Source of the DNA: Scandinavium sp036409475
GTDB lineage: Bacteria > Pseudomonadota > Gammaproteobacteria > Enterobacterales > Enterobacteriaceae
Direction of reading: 5' to 3'
Assembly: GCF_036409475.1 (NCBI RefSeq)
Contig: NZ_JAYRCK010000005.1
Location: forward strand, 62,001 to 126,000
DNA length: 64,000 nt
Under the pieces are notes generated by a model that saw only the letters and a list, made by a program, of their open reading frames with translations, was not told the DNA's origin and made no database searches. Each line of letters begins with the position of its first letter. Position 1 is the first letter of the stretch. A program made the translations under genes and the position numbers. This document shows, one piece after another, positions 53,016 through 62,525 of the stretch.

Positions 53016-53561
53016 GTGGAACCACAAACCGCAGAAGCCCTAGCAGCTTTTACCCAACGTTTTTGTGCGGCATGGCAGCAGCGTGATGGAACACCCGCTC
53101 GCAGCGAAGATCTTTACAGCGTGCCATCACCTTGTGTGGTGTCGACCAGCCAGGAGGCTGTTTTTTGGCAACCTCAGCCGTTCAGCCCCGCGTCAACGCT
53201 CGAAGCGGTTGAAAGGGCGTTGGACATTGTGGTACAACCCCCGTTGCAAACTTATTATACCACCCAGTTTGCGGGTGATATGCCAGCCAGGTTTGGCGAG
53301 CGTCAGTTGACGTTATTGCAAGTCTGGAGCCCGGAAGATTTTCAGCGTGTGCAGGAAAATCTGATTGGTCATTTGGTCACGCAGAAACGCCTTAAATTAT
53401 CGCCGACGTTGTTCATCGCCACGCTGGACAGCGATCTGGACATTATCTCTGTGTGTAACCTGACGGGCGAAGTGGTTCTTGAAACACTCGGCACCCGTAA
53501 TCGCACCACTCTTTCTGCCTCCATTGCGAATTTCCTGACTTACCTCGAACCTGTTCTGTAA
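53016..53561 (+). CDS. syd: SecY-interacting protein Syd
   Basis: This 181-residue peripheral inner-membrane protein binds SecY and is thought to check faulty translocons. It matches E. coli Syd throughout (VPSPC, WQPQPF, YTTQFAGDM, IGHLVTQKRLKL). GTG 53016 gives the E. coli length; the frame extends to 52980, into the queF promoter region, without support. Confidence 0.92.
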   Translation: MEPQTAEALAAFTQRFCAAWQQRDGTPARSEDLYSVPSPCVVSTSQEAVFWQPQPFSPASTLEAVERALDIVVQPPLQTYYTTQFAGDMPARFGERQLTLLQVWSPEDFQRVQENLIGHLVTQKRLKLSPTLFIATLDSDLDIISVCNLTGEVVLETLGTRNRTTLSASIANFLTYLEPVL

Positions 53562-53580
53562 TCCATATGCCTGGGGTTCT

Positions 53581-53598
53581 TGTGAGAGATCTCTTACA
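53581..53598. promoter_or_regulatory. UvrY binding site of csrB
   Basis: TGTGAGAGATCTCTTACA is identical to the palindromic UvrY box known upstream of E. coli csrB. It lies 191 bp before the RNA start, nearly the E. coli distance. A degenerate second box (TGTGAGAGATCGCCCCCG) follows at 53604. UvrY is the response regulator paired with BarA, encoded at 56-58.7 kb. Confidence 0.85.
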
Positions 53599-53771
53599 CA
53601 CGTTGTGAGAGATCGCCCCCGTGTAAGACTGATATTGTCGCTCCGTTTGTACATCAATCTTCATAAATCAACGAGTTATATCGAACCTTCGACGGTTTCG
53701 TATGAAGATTATCTTAACGTGTTCGCTGTAAGAGTCTTGTAAGACGATGCGGAATAGAGGACTCTATACAC

Positions 53772-54137
53772 GTCGACAGGGAACACGACAACGAAACGAA
53801 CATCAGGATGATGACGTTTCAGGCGGATACACCAGGACGGTGCGACAAGGAAGGCTTTCAGGATGAAAGCAAAAGGATAGCGTAGGACGCGCAAAGGACA
53901 CCTCCAGGATGGAGAACGAGAGCCGGTCAGGATGCCCGGTGGATCAGGAAGATCAGGACACGCTTACGGATAAGTCTAATCGCATCGGGGTGGTGCGGGC
54001 AGGATGCAATGGTTTACGGATGAACAGGTCAGGAGACCGCAGGAAAAGTTGTCACGGATGAGCAGGGAGCACTAAAAGTAGCTGGATTGCTGCGAAACGA
54101 ACCGGGAGCACTGTGAAAACAGTGCTCCCTTTTTTTA
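53772..54137 (+). ncRNA. csrB: CsrB regulatory RNA
   Basis: This RNA of about 366 nt begins GTCGACAGGGAACACGACAA and carries many AGGA/CAGGATG-type motifs in predicted stem-loops, such as CAGGATGATG, CCAGGATGG and GTCAGGATGC. It ends in GGGAGCACTGTGAAAACAGTGCTCCC plus seven Ts. CsrB binds and sequesters multiple CsrA dimers, relieving CsrA control of carbon storage, motility and biofilm genes. Length and position (syd-csrB-yqcC) match E. coli. The sequence between hairpins is diverged while the GGA motifs are kept. Confidence 0.95.
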
Positions 54138-54202
54138 TTTCTCGCCGCACTGGTGGTATTCTCCGCCGCAGATTTTCATTCGATGTTTCTTTCGAGGTTT
54201 CC

Positions 54203-54532
54203 ATGACTCATCACGACAGTGTCCGCCAGCGTTTGCAGGCCATTGAAGCGCAGTTACGCGAGCATCAGCATTGGCAGGATCTTCCGCCAGACGCCAGCGT
54301 ATTTGAAAGCACGCAACCTTTTTGTATGGATACTCTGGAACCGCTGGAGTGGCTGCAATGGGTGTTGATCCCTCGTATGCACCAGCTTCTCGACAGTGAA
54401 CAGCTGCTTCCGCAAAGCTTCGCCGTGATGCCGTATTACGAGATTGCCCTTGAGGCCAGCCATCCTTTTCGCGCGATTATTCTGCCAGAGCTTGAGCAAC
54501 TGGATGCGCTGTTTGCAGGCGTTGACGACTGA
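54203..54532 (+). CDS. yqcC: YqcC family protein (DUF446)
   Basis: This 109-residue, mainly helical protein of the YqcC/DUF446 family has the conserved block QPFCMDTLEPLEWLQWVLIPRM. The function is unknown. ATG 54203 is preceded by CGAGG and matches E. coli; the frame extends to 54113 inside csrB without support. Its TGA overlaps the truC ATG by one base. Confidence 0.9.
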   Translation: MTHHDSVRQRLQAIEAQLREHQHWQDLPPDASVFESTQPFCMDTLEPLEWLQWVLIPRMHQLLDSEQLLPQSFAVMPYYEIALEASHPFRAIILPELEQLDALFAGVDD

Positions 54533-55314
54533 TGCTCGACATCCTCTATCAGGATCAATGGCTGGTCGCCGTCAACAAACCTTCTGGCTGGCTCGTCCAT
54601 CGCAGCTGGCTGGATCGTGATGAGAAAGTCGTGGTGATGCAGACTGTGCGCGACCAGATTGGTCAGCATGTTTTTACTGTTCATCGTCTTGATCGCCCGA
54701 CGTCCGGCGTTTTACTGATGGGGCTGTCCAGCGAAGCGGGCCGTTTGCTGTCGCAGCAGTTTGAACAGCACCAGATCCAGAAGCGTTATCACGCCATTGT
54801 GCGTGGCTGGCTGATGGAAGAAGCCGTGCTTGATTACCCGCTGGTGGAAGAGCTCGACAAGATTGCCGATAAATTTGCCCGCGAGGATAAAGATCCGCAG
54901 CCAGCGGTGACGCAGTATCGCGGGCTTGCCACGGTTGAAATGCCGGTGGCAACCGGGCGTTACCCCACGACGCGCTATGGCCTTGTCGAACTGGAGCCGA
55001 AAACCGGCCGCAAGCACCAGCTACGCCGCCATCTTAGTCATCTTCGTCACCCGATCATCGGCGACAGTAAGCATGGCGATCTGCGTCAAAACCGAAGTGC
55101 GGCAGAGCATTTTGGCTGCGATCGGTTAATGCTGCATGCAAGCGAACTGCACCTGACGCACCCGTTCACTGGCGAGCCGCTGGTTATCCGCGCCGGGCTG
55201 GATGACGTCTGGACGCACGCATTGTCACATTTCGGCTGGCGTGGTCTTCTCCCTGCTGTTGAAAGGGTTGAGTTTCCCTCTGACAACCGTCAGGATGAGA
55301 TCATAACTGAATGA
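54532..55314 (+). CDS. truC: tRNA pseudouridine(65) synthase TruC
   Basis: This 260-residue RluA-family pseudouridine synthase modifies U65 in tRNA-Ile and tRNA-Asp. The catalytic aspartate lies in VHRLDRPTSGVLLMGL, and RKHQLRRHL is the conserved C-terminal RluA motif. It overlaps yqcC by one base, so the two are translationally coupled, and yqcA follows. Confidence 0.95.
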   Translation: MLDILYQDQWLVAVNKPSGWLVHRSWLDRDEKVVVMQTVRDQIGQHVFTVHRLDRPTSGVLLMGLSSEAGRLLSQQFEQHQIQKRYHAIVRGWLMEEAVLDYPLVEELDKIADKFAREDKDPQPAVTQYRGLATVEMPVATGRYPTTRYGLVELEPKTGRKHQLRRHLSHLRHPIIGDSKHGDLRQNRSAAEHFGCDRLMLHASELHLTHPFTGEPLVIRAGLDDVWTHALSHFGWRGLLPAVERVEFPSDNRQDEIITE

Positions 55315-55330
55315 TTCAGGGAGAAAAGTA

Positions 55331-55774
55331 ATGGCAGACGTAGGCATTTTTGTCGGCACCATGTACGGAAACGCACTGTTGGTGGCGGAAGAGGCGCAAA
55401 CCCTTCTTAGCGCTCATGGTCACAAGGCGCAGGTGTTTGAAGATCCCGAAGTGGGCGACTGGGAAAAATATCAGGGCAGCTATGCGCTGGTCGTCACGTC
55501 CACCACGGGCCAGGGCGATTTGCCGGACAGCATTGTGCCGCTGTATCAGGGCATTCAGGATATGTACCAGCCGCATCTGCGCTACGGCATTATCGCGCTT
55601 GGCGACAGTACCTATTCCCATTTTTGCGGCGGCGGTAAACGTTTTGACGCGCTGCTGCAGGAACAAGGCGCGCAGCGCATTGGCGAAATGCTGATGATTG
55701 ATGCCAGCGAAGATCCTGAGCCCGAAACTGTTTCCAACCCTTGGGTTGAACACTGGGCGACGCTGCTCAGCTAG
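55331..55774 (+). CDS. yqcA: Flavodoxin-family protein YqcA
   Basis: This 147-residue flavodoxin (MioC-like) has the FMN phosphate-binding loop FVGTMYGNALLVAEE and the isoalloxazine loop TSTTGQGDLPDS. It probably carries electrons; its partner in this species is unknown. It is last in yqcC-truC-yqcA. A terminator-associated repeat lies between it and convergent barA. Confidence 0.93.
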   Translation: MADVGIFVGTMYGNALLVAEEAQTLLSAHGHKAQVFEDPEVGDWEKYQGSYALVVTSTTGQGDLPDSIVPLYQGIQDMYQPHLRYGIIALGDSTYSHFCGGGKRFDALLQEQGAQRIGEMLMIDASEDPEPETVSNPWVEHWATLLS

Positions 55775-55778
55775 AAGA

Positions 55779-55802
55779 CGTTGCCCTTGCAAGAGGGCAA
55801 CT
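55779..55802 (+). terminator. yqcA terminator hairpin, proximal copy
   Basis: A 24-nt palindromic hairpin (arms GTTGCCCT and AGGGCAAC) lies 5 bp after the yqcA stop. It is repeated exactly at 55943-55966. It lacks a T tract. Confidence 0.65.
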
Positions 55803-55942
55803 CAGACTGCTGACAAAGAAGGAAAAAGCGTGGTTTTTCCTTCTTTGTGGTTATCGCCGAAAATCAATAAATTGATTTTCCTTGTTTTTTTATTCAGTAC
55901 CCTATGACAAATCTCATTCGTTAGAGGTTTGTCATCACTCTC
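55803..55942 (+). repeat. Terminator-associated repeat, copy 4 (after yqcA, subtype A)
   Basis: This 140-bp element is nearly identical to the thyA copy over its whole length. It has the perfect 15-bp stem ACAAAGAAGGAAAAA/TTTTTCCTTCTTTGT (55813-55848), the hairpin GAAAATCAATAAATTGATTTTC followed by CTTGTTTTTTTATTC, and a third hairpin ATGACAAATCTC...GAGGTTTGTCAT. An exact 24-bp locus-specific hairpin duplication brackets it. It is in the sense orientation of yqcA. Confidence 0.9.
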
Positions 55943-55966
55943 CGTTGCCCTTGCAAGAGGGCAACT
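55943..55966. terminator. Shared yqcA/barA hairpin, distal copy
   Basis: This is the second exact copy of the 24-nt hairpin, 4 bp from the barA stop on the opposite strand. It may serve barA as a 3'-end hairpin; no clear T tract follows on either strand. Confidence 0.55.
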
Positions 55967-55970
55967 CTGT

Positions 55971-58718
55971 TTATCCCAGCATCTTCCGCGCTTCGCGGGT
56001 CACATTGTCCATCTCATCCAGCAGTTCCAGAAATTCCGGTTCCATCTCCTCCGGAGAAATGCCGTCCCGCAGCTGCCCTTCAATAAGGTGACACAGGTTT
56101 TTCAGCCTTGGCACACCGCTGTAGCCGCAGCTCCCGTGAAGCTTATGAATGGCATCGACCAGTTTTTCAGGTTGCTCGCCGACAAGCTGCTCTTCCACTT
56201 TGTTGCGCACTTCAGGCAGGAAGGCAATCAGCATCTGCAACATATCGCGAGCAAGATCCGGCTTATTGGCTGCCTGACGTAACGCCAGTGACCAATCCAG
56301 CGTGGTATTGATATTGACCGGTGGCTGCGGTTCGGGGGTCTCCATCAACGGGGCGCTCATGCCGGGTTGATAGCGATGCAACAGATTACGCAGCTTGCTC
56401 TCTTCAATCGGTTTCGCCAGGTAGTCATTCATCCCGGCGCTCAGCAATTTCTCTTTTTGCCCCGCCATGGCGTGGGCTGTCACGGCAATCACCGGCGTCT
56501 GCTGCTGGTGAGGCAACTGACGAATCAGCTCGCAGGCGCGAATGCCGTCCATATCCGGCATCTGAATGTCCATCAGGATCAGATCGAACTGTTGCTGTTT
56601 TGCCTGTTCGATGGCGGCCTGGCCGCTGTCACACAGCTCGACGTTCTGAACCTGATCCTCCAGCAAAGCGCCTATTAGTTTCAGATTGGCAGGATTGTCG
56701 TCAACGGCCATGACCGTCATACCCAGACGATGATCGCTGCTTTCCCGGGAGACCGGCAGGTGATTGCTGCGACAATATTCGGTTAACGCCGGGAGCAAAC
56801 GCGTAGACGTCAGCGGCTTGAGCAGACAGCCAGCAGCGCCGTTTTGCTTGAGCTCTTCAGCATTCACCTGCGCGTGGCAAGGCAGCGCCAGCAGCAGGAA
56901 GTCCGTCATGGTGCGTGCGCGTGCCAGTTTGTCTGAATGAATGTTCAAATCGCGCATTGAGACGGGAACGGCGATCAGCAGAATGTCGTAGTGATCGTCA
57001 GGTAAGGCCGAAAACGTCGGGCTGTAGACCACTTCCAGCGGTGTGGTTGCCAGTAAATCCATGGTGCATTGCGCCGCCGTGGCGTTGGCTTCCACGTAGG
57101 CCAGGCGTTTACCGGCCAGGCTCGTGGTCATTGGGCCTTCGGAGACCACATTCTGGTTCAAATCCAGATTGATGTAGAACCAGAAGGTCGAGCCGCGATT
57201 TGGCTGGCTGTGGAAGGAGATATCCCCACCCATCTCTTTGACCAGCTTCTGGGTGATAACGAGCCCCAACCCGGTGCCGCCGTGACGGCGTGAAATGCTG
57301 GCATCCGCCTGCCGGAAAGCCTGGAACAGCCGCGACTGATCCTGTTCCGGAATGCCAATTCCGGTATCGCGGATTTGCACTTCAATCTGCACTTTGTTGT
57401 TGCTCAAAGAGCGTTTTTCGACCAGCACGTCAATGTTGCCGTGCTCGGTAAACTTGATGGCGTTGCCGACCAGGTTGGTGATCACCTGTTGCAGACGCAG
57501 AGGATCGCCAATTACGTTGTCCGGCACGTCATTTTTAATGTTCAGCGTGAGCTCAAGCCCTTTGTCATGGGCGGAATGCGCCAGCAGCGTGACGACTTCA
57601 TCAAGCGAATTGCGCAGTGGGAAAGGAATGCTTTCCAGAATCAGCTTGCCTGCTTCCAGCTTCGAGAAGTCCAGTACATCGTTAATGATGGTCAGCAGAT
57701 TATTTGCTGAACGCTCAATGGTGTTGAGGTGATCGCGCTGGGTGGAATTGAGATCGGTTTTCAGCGTCAGCCGCGTAAAGCCAATCACGCCATTGAGCGG
57801 CGTGCGCAGCTCGTGTGACATGTTGGCAAGGAACTCTGATTTAATACGCGCGGCTTCCTGTGCGCGTTTCTTGGCGAGATCCAACTCGACGTTCTGGATT
57901 TCCATCTGTTCAAGCGTTTCACGCAGGTCAGACGTGGCCTGATCGACGTTGTGCTGCATCTCTTCGTGATAGGCCGCGAGCGACATCGCCATCGAGTTAA
58001 TGCCGTTTTTCAGCATATCGAGTTCGCCGAGCATAAAGCCTTCCACGCGGCTATCAAGCTGCCCGCGTCGAATTCTGTCGACGGTATTCACCATGTTGCG
58101 AATCGGCCCGGTGACATCCCGCATCAGACGCCAACCGAAGATGAGCGCGATGCCGATGCAGAACAGCATCATCACGCTGGAGATAAAAATCTCTTTGTAT
58201 TGCTGGAGCCGAACAGATTTGAGATCCAGCTCCAGCGCCACGTAACCCAACATATTGACCGGCGTTTTGGCTTCAGACGTGGGTGATTCATCCGGCGAAT
58301 AGCTTTCAGAGATAATGGGTGTGCGTAAGATCATCAAATCGCCGCTGCGAATGACGCTCAATCGGCGTGGTAGTGGGGCATCTTTCGGCAGTTGGAGCTC
58401 GCTGGGGTCGAGATGATAGTTGGAGGTCACGAACAGCCGGTTATGCTCGTCGTACACCGAAATGGCCCGCACGATGTCAGAATGGCGGCGGTGCAGGACG
58501 CTTATCAGCTGACCGATTGACTCACGGTTTTGTAAGTTCATGCCATATTCACTGGAGACCGCAAGCGGTTCAATGATGCTGGCACCGGCGTCTTCCAGTT
58601 GGCTCTGCAGGTCGTGATAGCGGTGAACGACAAAGAAGATGCTGAGCAGCAAACCGATGAGGACGGTCGGGGCCAGAATCAGGATCATCATGCGCGCACG
58701 CAGGCTGTAGTTGGTCAT
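55971..58718 (-). CDS. barA: Hybrid sensor histidine kinase BarA
   Basis: This 915-residue tripartite kinase phosphorylates UvrY in response to short-chain carboxylates and so drives csrB and csrC. It has two membrane helices flanking a periplasmic domain (about 10-200), HAMP, HisKA with the phospho-His in ANMSHELRTPLNG, HATPase_c (GTGLGLVITQKL), a receiver with phospho-Asp in LILMDIQMPDMDG, and a C-terminal HPt domain (HKLHGSCGYSG). All phospho-relay residues are present. It is divergent from rlmD with a 58-bp gap. Confidence 0.96.
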   Translation of the reverse strand: MTNYSLRARMMILILAPTVLIGLLLSIFFVVHRYHDLQSQLEDAGASIIEPLAVSSEYGMNLQNRESIGQLISVLHRRHSDIVRAISVYDEHNRLFVTSNYHLDPSELQLPKDAPLPRRLSVIRSGDLMILRTPIISESYSPDESPTSEAKTPVNMLGYVALELDLKSVRLQQYKEIFISSVMMLFCIGIALIFGWRLMRDVTGPIRNMVNTVDRIRRGQLDSRVEGFMLGELDMLKNGINSMAMSLAAYHEEMQHNVDQATSDLRETLEQMEIQNVELDLAKKRAQEAARIKSEFLANMSHELRTPLNGVIGFTRLTLKTDLNSTQRDHLNTIERSANNLLTIINDVLDFSKLEAGKLILESIPFPLRNSLDEVVTLLAHSAHDKGLELTLNIKNDVPDNVIGDPLRLQQVITNLVGNAIKFTEHGNIDVLVEKRSLSNNKVQIEVQIRDTGIGIPEQDQSRLFQAFRQADASISRRHGGTGLGLVITQKLVKEMGGDISFHSQPNRGSTFWFYINLDLNQNVVSEGPMTTSLAGKRLAYVEANATAAQCTMDLLATTPLEVVYSPTFSALPDDHYDILLIAVPVSMRDLNIHSDKLARARTMTDFLLLALPCHAQVNAEELKQNGAAGCLLKPLTSTRLLPALTEYCRSNHLPVSRESSDHRLGMTVMAVDDNPANLKLIGALLEDQVQNVELCDSGQAAIEQAKQQQFDLILMDIQMPDMDGIRACELIRQLPHQQQTPVIAVTAHAMAGQKEKLLSAGMNDYLAKPIEESKLRNLLHRYQPGMSAPLMETPEPQPPVNINTTLDWSLALRQAANKPDLARDMLQMLIAFLPEVRNKVEEQLVGEQPEKLVDAIHKLHGSCGYSGVPRLKNLCHLIEGQLRDGISPEEMEPEFLELLDEMDNVTREARKMLG

Positions 58719-58776
58719 GGAGGTCCGTTATGGGAGAATCAGGGTTAACACTCTACGTTTGAGAAAACTCTCTACA

Positions 58777-60075
58777 ATGGCGCAATTCTACTCTGCAAAA
58801 CGCCGCGTGACGACGCGCGAGATCATAACCGTGACGGTAAGCGACCTTGACCCTTTTGGCCAGGGGGTCGCGCGTCATCACGGTAAAACGCTTTTTATCA
58901 ACGGCTTGCTGCCGGATGAGCGCGCTGAAATTAAGATTACAGAAGATAAAAAACAGTATGCTCGCGGGCAGGTAAAACGGCGTCTGAGCGACAGTTCTGA
59001 GCGTGAAAAGCCGCGTTGCCCCCATTTTGGTGTGTGCGGGGGCTGTCAGCAGCAGCATGTGAGCGTTGCTCTTCAGCAGCGCAGCAAGCAGGCGGCACTG
59101 GCCCGTTTGATGAAGCACGAAGTGGATGACGTGCTCTCGGCATCGCCTTGGGGCTACCGTCGTCGCGCTCGTCTTAGCTTGAATTATCAGCCAAAGACCC
59201 AACACTTGCAGATGGGGTTTCGTAAGGCTGGCTCCAACGATATCGTTGAGGTCACGCAATGCCCCGTTTTGGTGCCCACTCTTGAAGCATTCATTCCGGC
59301 CGTGCGTGATTGCCTGGCTTCGCTGAAAGGGGCTCGCCATTTGGGGCATGTGGAACTGGTGCAAGCGGATAATGGCCCGTTGATGGTATTACGCCACACC
59401 GCGCCGCTTTCTGCCGCCGATAAAGTAAAACTGGAACAGTTTTCGCATACTCACCAGCTTGCGCTGTGGCTGGCACCGCAAAGTGAAACGATTGAACAGG
59501 TTAGCGGCGAAGCGCCCTGCTATCACTCAGACGGGCTACGCTTAACATTCAGTCCGCGGGATTTTATTCAGGTCAATGACGGCGTGAATCAGCTGATGGT
59601 CGACACCGCGCTGGCGTGGCTTGACGTGCAGCCAGGCGATCGCGTGTTGGATTTGTTTTGCGGCATGGGCAATTTCACGCTGCCACTGGCGAAGCGGGCG
59701 GCAAGCGTAGTTGGCGTGGAAGGCGTGCCAGCGCTGGTCGAGAAGGGCCAACAGAATGCGACACTCAATGATTTACCCAATGTGACATTCTTTCATGAAA
59801 ATCTGGAAGAAGATGTCACGTTGCAGGCCTGGGCAAAAAACGGGTTTGACAAAATTTTACTCGATCCTGCCAGAGCGGGCGCACCGGGTGTGATGCAACA
59901 TGTCGTAAAATTGGCCCCGCAGCGGGTAGTGTATGTATCCTGTAACCCGGCAACGCTGGCGCGCGACAGCGAGGTGTTGTTGGCCGCAGGCTATCAAATT
60001 CAGCGTCTGGCAATGCTGGACATGTTCCCGCACACTGGGCACCTGGAGTCGATGGTGCTGTTTGAGCACAAATAA
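58777..60075 (+). CDS. rlmD: 23S rRNA (uracil-1939-C5)-methyltransferase RlmD
   Basis: This 432-residue SAM-dependent enzyme methylates U1939 of 23S rRNA. It has an N-terminal TRAM domain, a [4Fe-4S] cluster motif (CPHFGVCGGCQQQH), the SAM motif DLFCGMGNF, DPARAG and the catalytic cysteine in VSCNPATLARD. ATG 58777 matches the E. coli start MAQFYSAKRR; the frame is open from 58711. relA follows 51 bp later. Confidence 0.95.
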   Translation: MAQFYSAKRRVTTREIITVTVSDLDPFGQGVARHHGKTLFINGLLPDERAEIKITEDKKQYARGQVKRRLSDSSEREKPRCPHFGVCGGCQQQHVSVALQQRSKQAALARLMKHEVDDVLSASPWGYRRRARLSLNYQPKTQHLQMGFRKAGSNDIVEVTQCPVLVPTLEAFIPAVRDCLASLKGARHLGHVELVQADNGPLMVLRHTAPLSAADKVKLEQFSHTHQLALWLAPQSETIEQVSGEAPCYHSDGLRLTFSPRDFIQVNDGVNQLMVDTALAWLDVQPGDRVLDLFCGMGNFTLPLAKRAASVVGVEGVPALVEKGQQNATLNDLPNVTFFHENLEEDVTLQAWAKNGFDKILLDPARAGAPGVMQHVVKLAPQRVVYVSCNPATLARDSEVLLAAGYQIQRLAMLDMFPHTGHLESMVLFEHK

Positions 60076-60126
60076 TGAATCAAGGCTTGTCGACTTCGAC
60101 AGGCCCGGTCCCTAAAGGAGAGGACA

Positions 60127-62361
60127 ATGGTTGCGGTACGCAGTGCACATCTTAATAAAGCTGGAGAGTTTGATCCGGTCAAATGGATAGCAAGCCTGGG
60201 CATTTCCAGCCAGCCGTCGTGTGAGCGCTTAACCGGGACATGGACATATTGTCGCGAACAAACTCTCAACCATCCTGAGGCGGATATCGTGCTGTGGCGC
60301 GGTGTCGAGATGGTTGAAATTCTCTCCATGCTGAATATGGATATCGATTCACTCCGTGCCGCGCTGCTGTACCCGCTGGTGGTCAGCGAAGTGGTGACCG
60401 AAGAAAAGCTGGAAGAGACCTTTGGCAAATCGGTGGTGACGCTGATCCACGGCGTGCGGGATATGGCGGCGATCCGCCAGCTGAAAGCAACCCACACGGA
60501 TTCGGTGTCGTCAGAGCAGGTGGATAACGTTCGCCGGATGCTGCTGGCGATGGTCGATGATTTCCGCTGCGTGGTTATCAAGCTCGCTGAGCGTATTGCC
60601 CATCTGCGCGAAGTGAAGGACGCGCCGGAGGACGAACGCGTCCTGGCGGCGAAAGAATGTACCAATATCTACGCGCCGTTGGCGAACCGTCTGGGCATCG
60701 GTCAGCTTAAATGGGAGCTGGAAGATTACTGCTTCCGCTACCTGCATCCGGCGGAATATAAGCGTATCGCTAAATTGCTTCACGAGCGCCGCATCGACCG
60801 TGAACACTACATCGACGAATTCGTCGGTACGCTGCGTGCCTCGATCAAAGAAGAGGGCGTTAAAGCCGAGGTTTACGGGCGTCCGAAGCACATCTACAGC
60901 ATCTGGCGCAAAATGCAGAAAAAGCATCTGGCGTTTGATGAGCTGTTCGACGTGCGCGCCGTGCGTATTGTTGCTGAGCGCTTGCAGGACTGCTACGCCG
61001 CGCTTGGTATCGTCCACACCCATTTCCGCCATCTGCCGGATGAATTTGACGATTACGTCGCCAACCCGAAACCGAACGGCTATCAGTCGATTCACACCGT
61101 GGTGTTAGGCCCGGGTGGCAAAACGGTTGAAATCCAGATTCGTACGCGTCAGATGCACGAAGAGTCTGAACTGGGCGTCGCGGCGCACTGGAAATACAAA
61201 GAAGGTTCCGCATCTGGCGGCAGCCGTGGTCATGAAGACCGCATTGCGTGGCTGCGTAAGCTGATTGCCTGGCAGGAAGAGATGGCCGATTCGGGCGAAA
61301 TGCTCGACGAAGTTCGCAGCCAGGTGTTTGACGATCGCGTCTACGTGTTTACGCCAAAAGGCGATGTGGTGGATTTACCCGCGGGCTCCACGCCGCTCGA
61401 CTTTGCCTACCACATTCACAGTGATGTGGGGCACCGTTGCATCGGGGCGAAAATTGGTGGTCGCATCGTGCCGTTCACCTACCAGCTGCAAATGGGCGAT
61501 CAGATAGAGATCATCACTCAGAAACAGCCAAACCCAAGCCGCGACTGGCTGAACCCGAACCTGGGTTACGTGACGACCAGCCGTGGACGCTCGAAGATCC
61601 ACGCCTGGTTCCGTAAACAGGATCGTGACAAAAATATTCTCGCCGGGCGTCAGATCCTCGACGACGAGCTGGCTCATCTCGGGATCAGCCTGAAGGAAGC
61701 CGAAAAGCATCTGCTGCCGCGCTACAACTTCAACGAAATGGAAGAGCTGCTGGCAGCGATTGGCGGGGGCGATATCCGTCTCAACCAGATGGTTAACTTC
61801 CTGCAAGCGCAGTTCAACAAGCCGAGCGCAGCGGAGCAGGATGCCGCAGCGCTGAAACAGTTGCAGCAGAAATCCTACAACCCCCAGCAAAACCGGAAGA
61901 AAGATGACGGTCGCGTGGTGGTGGAAGGCGTGGGCAATCTGATGCATCACATCGCGCGTTGCTGCCAGCCAATCCCTGGCGATGAGATTGTTGGATTCAT
62001 CACTCAGGGCCGCGGCATTTCTGTGCACCGCGCGGACTGTGATCAGCTGGTGGAACTGCAATCTCATGCGCCTGAACGTATTGTTGATGCGGTATGGGGC
62101 GAAAGCTATTCCGCAGGCTATTCGCTGGTGGTACGTGTTCAGGCCAACGACCGCAGCGGCTTGCTGCGCGATATCACCACCATTCTCGCCAACGAGAAAG
62201 TGAACGTGCTGGGCGTAGCCAGCCGCAGCGACACCAAACAGCAGCTTGCTACCATCGACATGACCATCGAAATCTACAACCTGCAGGTGCTGGGCCGCGT
62301 GCTTGGCAAACTGAACCAGGTCCCCGATGTGATTGACGCTCGTCGTTTGCACGGCGGGTAA
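60127..62361 (+). CDS. relA: (p)ppGpp synthetase I RelA
   Basis: This 744-residue ribosome-associated synthetase makes (p)ppGpp from ATP and GTP/GDP when uncharged tRNA enters the A site. It has a pseudo-hydrolase domain in which the catalytic His-Asp pair is replaced (AALLYPLVVSEV), the synthetase domain (FDELFDVRAVRIVA, PNGYQSIHTVV), then TGS (VYVFTPKGDVVDLPAGSTP), zinc-finger and ACT domains. The length equals E. coli RelA. AGGAGAGG lies upstream of ATG 60127. Unlike E. coli, mazEF does not follow. Confidence 0.97.
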   Translation: MVAVRSAHLNKAGEFDPVKWIASLGISSQPSCERLTGTWTYCREQTLNHPEADIVLWRGVEMVEILSMLNMDIDSLRAALLYPLVVSEVVTEEKLEETFGKSVVTLIHGVRDMAAIRQLKATHTDSVSSEQVDNVRRMLLAMVDDFRCVVIKLAERIAHLREVKDAPEDERVLAAKECTNIYAPLANRLGIGQLKWELEDYCFRYLHPAEYKRIAKLLHERRIDREHYIDEFVGTLRASIKEEGVKAEVYGRPKHIYSIWRKMQKKHLAFDELFDVRAVRIVAERLQDCYAALGIVHTHFRHLPDEFDDYVANPKPNGYQSIHTVVLGPGGKTVEIQIRTRQMHEESELGVAAHWKYKEGSASGGSRGHEDRIAWLRKLIAWQEEMADSGEMLDEVRSQVFDDRVYVFTPKGDVVDLPAGSTPLDFAYHIHSDVGHRCIGAKIGGRIVPFTYQLQMGDQIEIITQKQPNPSRDWLNPNLGYVTTSRGRSKIHAWFRKQDRDKNILAGRQILDDELAHLGISLKEAEKHLLPRYNFNEMEELLAAIGGGDIRLNQMVNFLQAQFNKPSAAEQDAAALKQLQQKSYNPQQNRKKDDGRVVVEGVGNLMHHIARCCQPIPGDEIVGFITQGRGISVHRADCDQLVELQSHAPERIVDAVWGESYSAGYSLVVRVQANDRSGLLRDITTILANEKVNVLGVASRSDTKQQLATIDMTIEIYNLQVLGRVLGKLNQVPDVIDARRLHGG

Positions 62362-62369
62362 TCATTCAA

Positions 62370-62396
62370 AGGCCACTGTCTTGTTTGCGGTGGCCT
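62370..62396 (+). terminator. Hairpin after relA
   Basis: AGGCCAC and GTGGCCT form a 7-bp stem with a 13-base loop, 8 bp after the relA stop. There is no T tract, so termination is uncertain. Confidence 0.45.
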
Positions 62397-62525
62397 CTCG
62401 CAGTGTCGGGCACATTTCCGAATTTTTATCTGATAACTCAAATTTGTATTCTTAAACGAGTAAACTCTCTCCGGTGTTCAGGATTGAATTAATGTCAATA
62501 TTAATTAATCGCATCGGAGGCTCTT

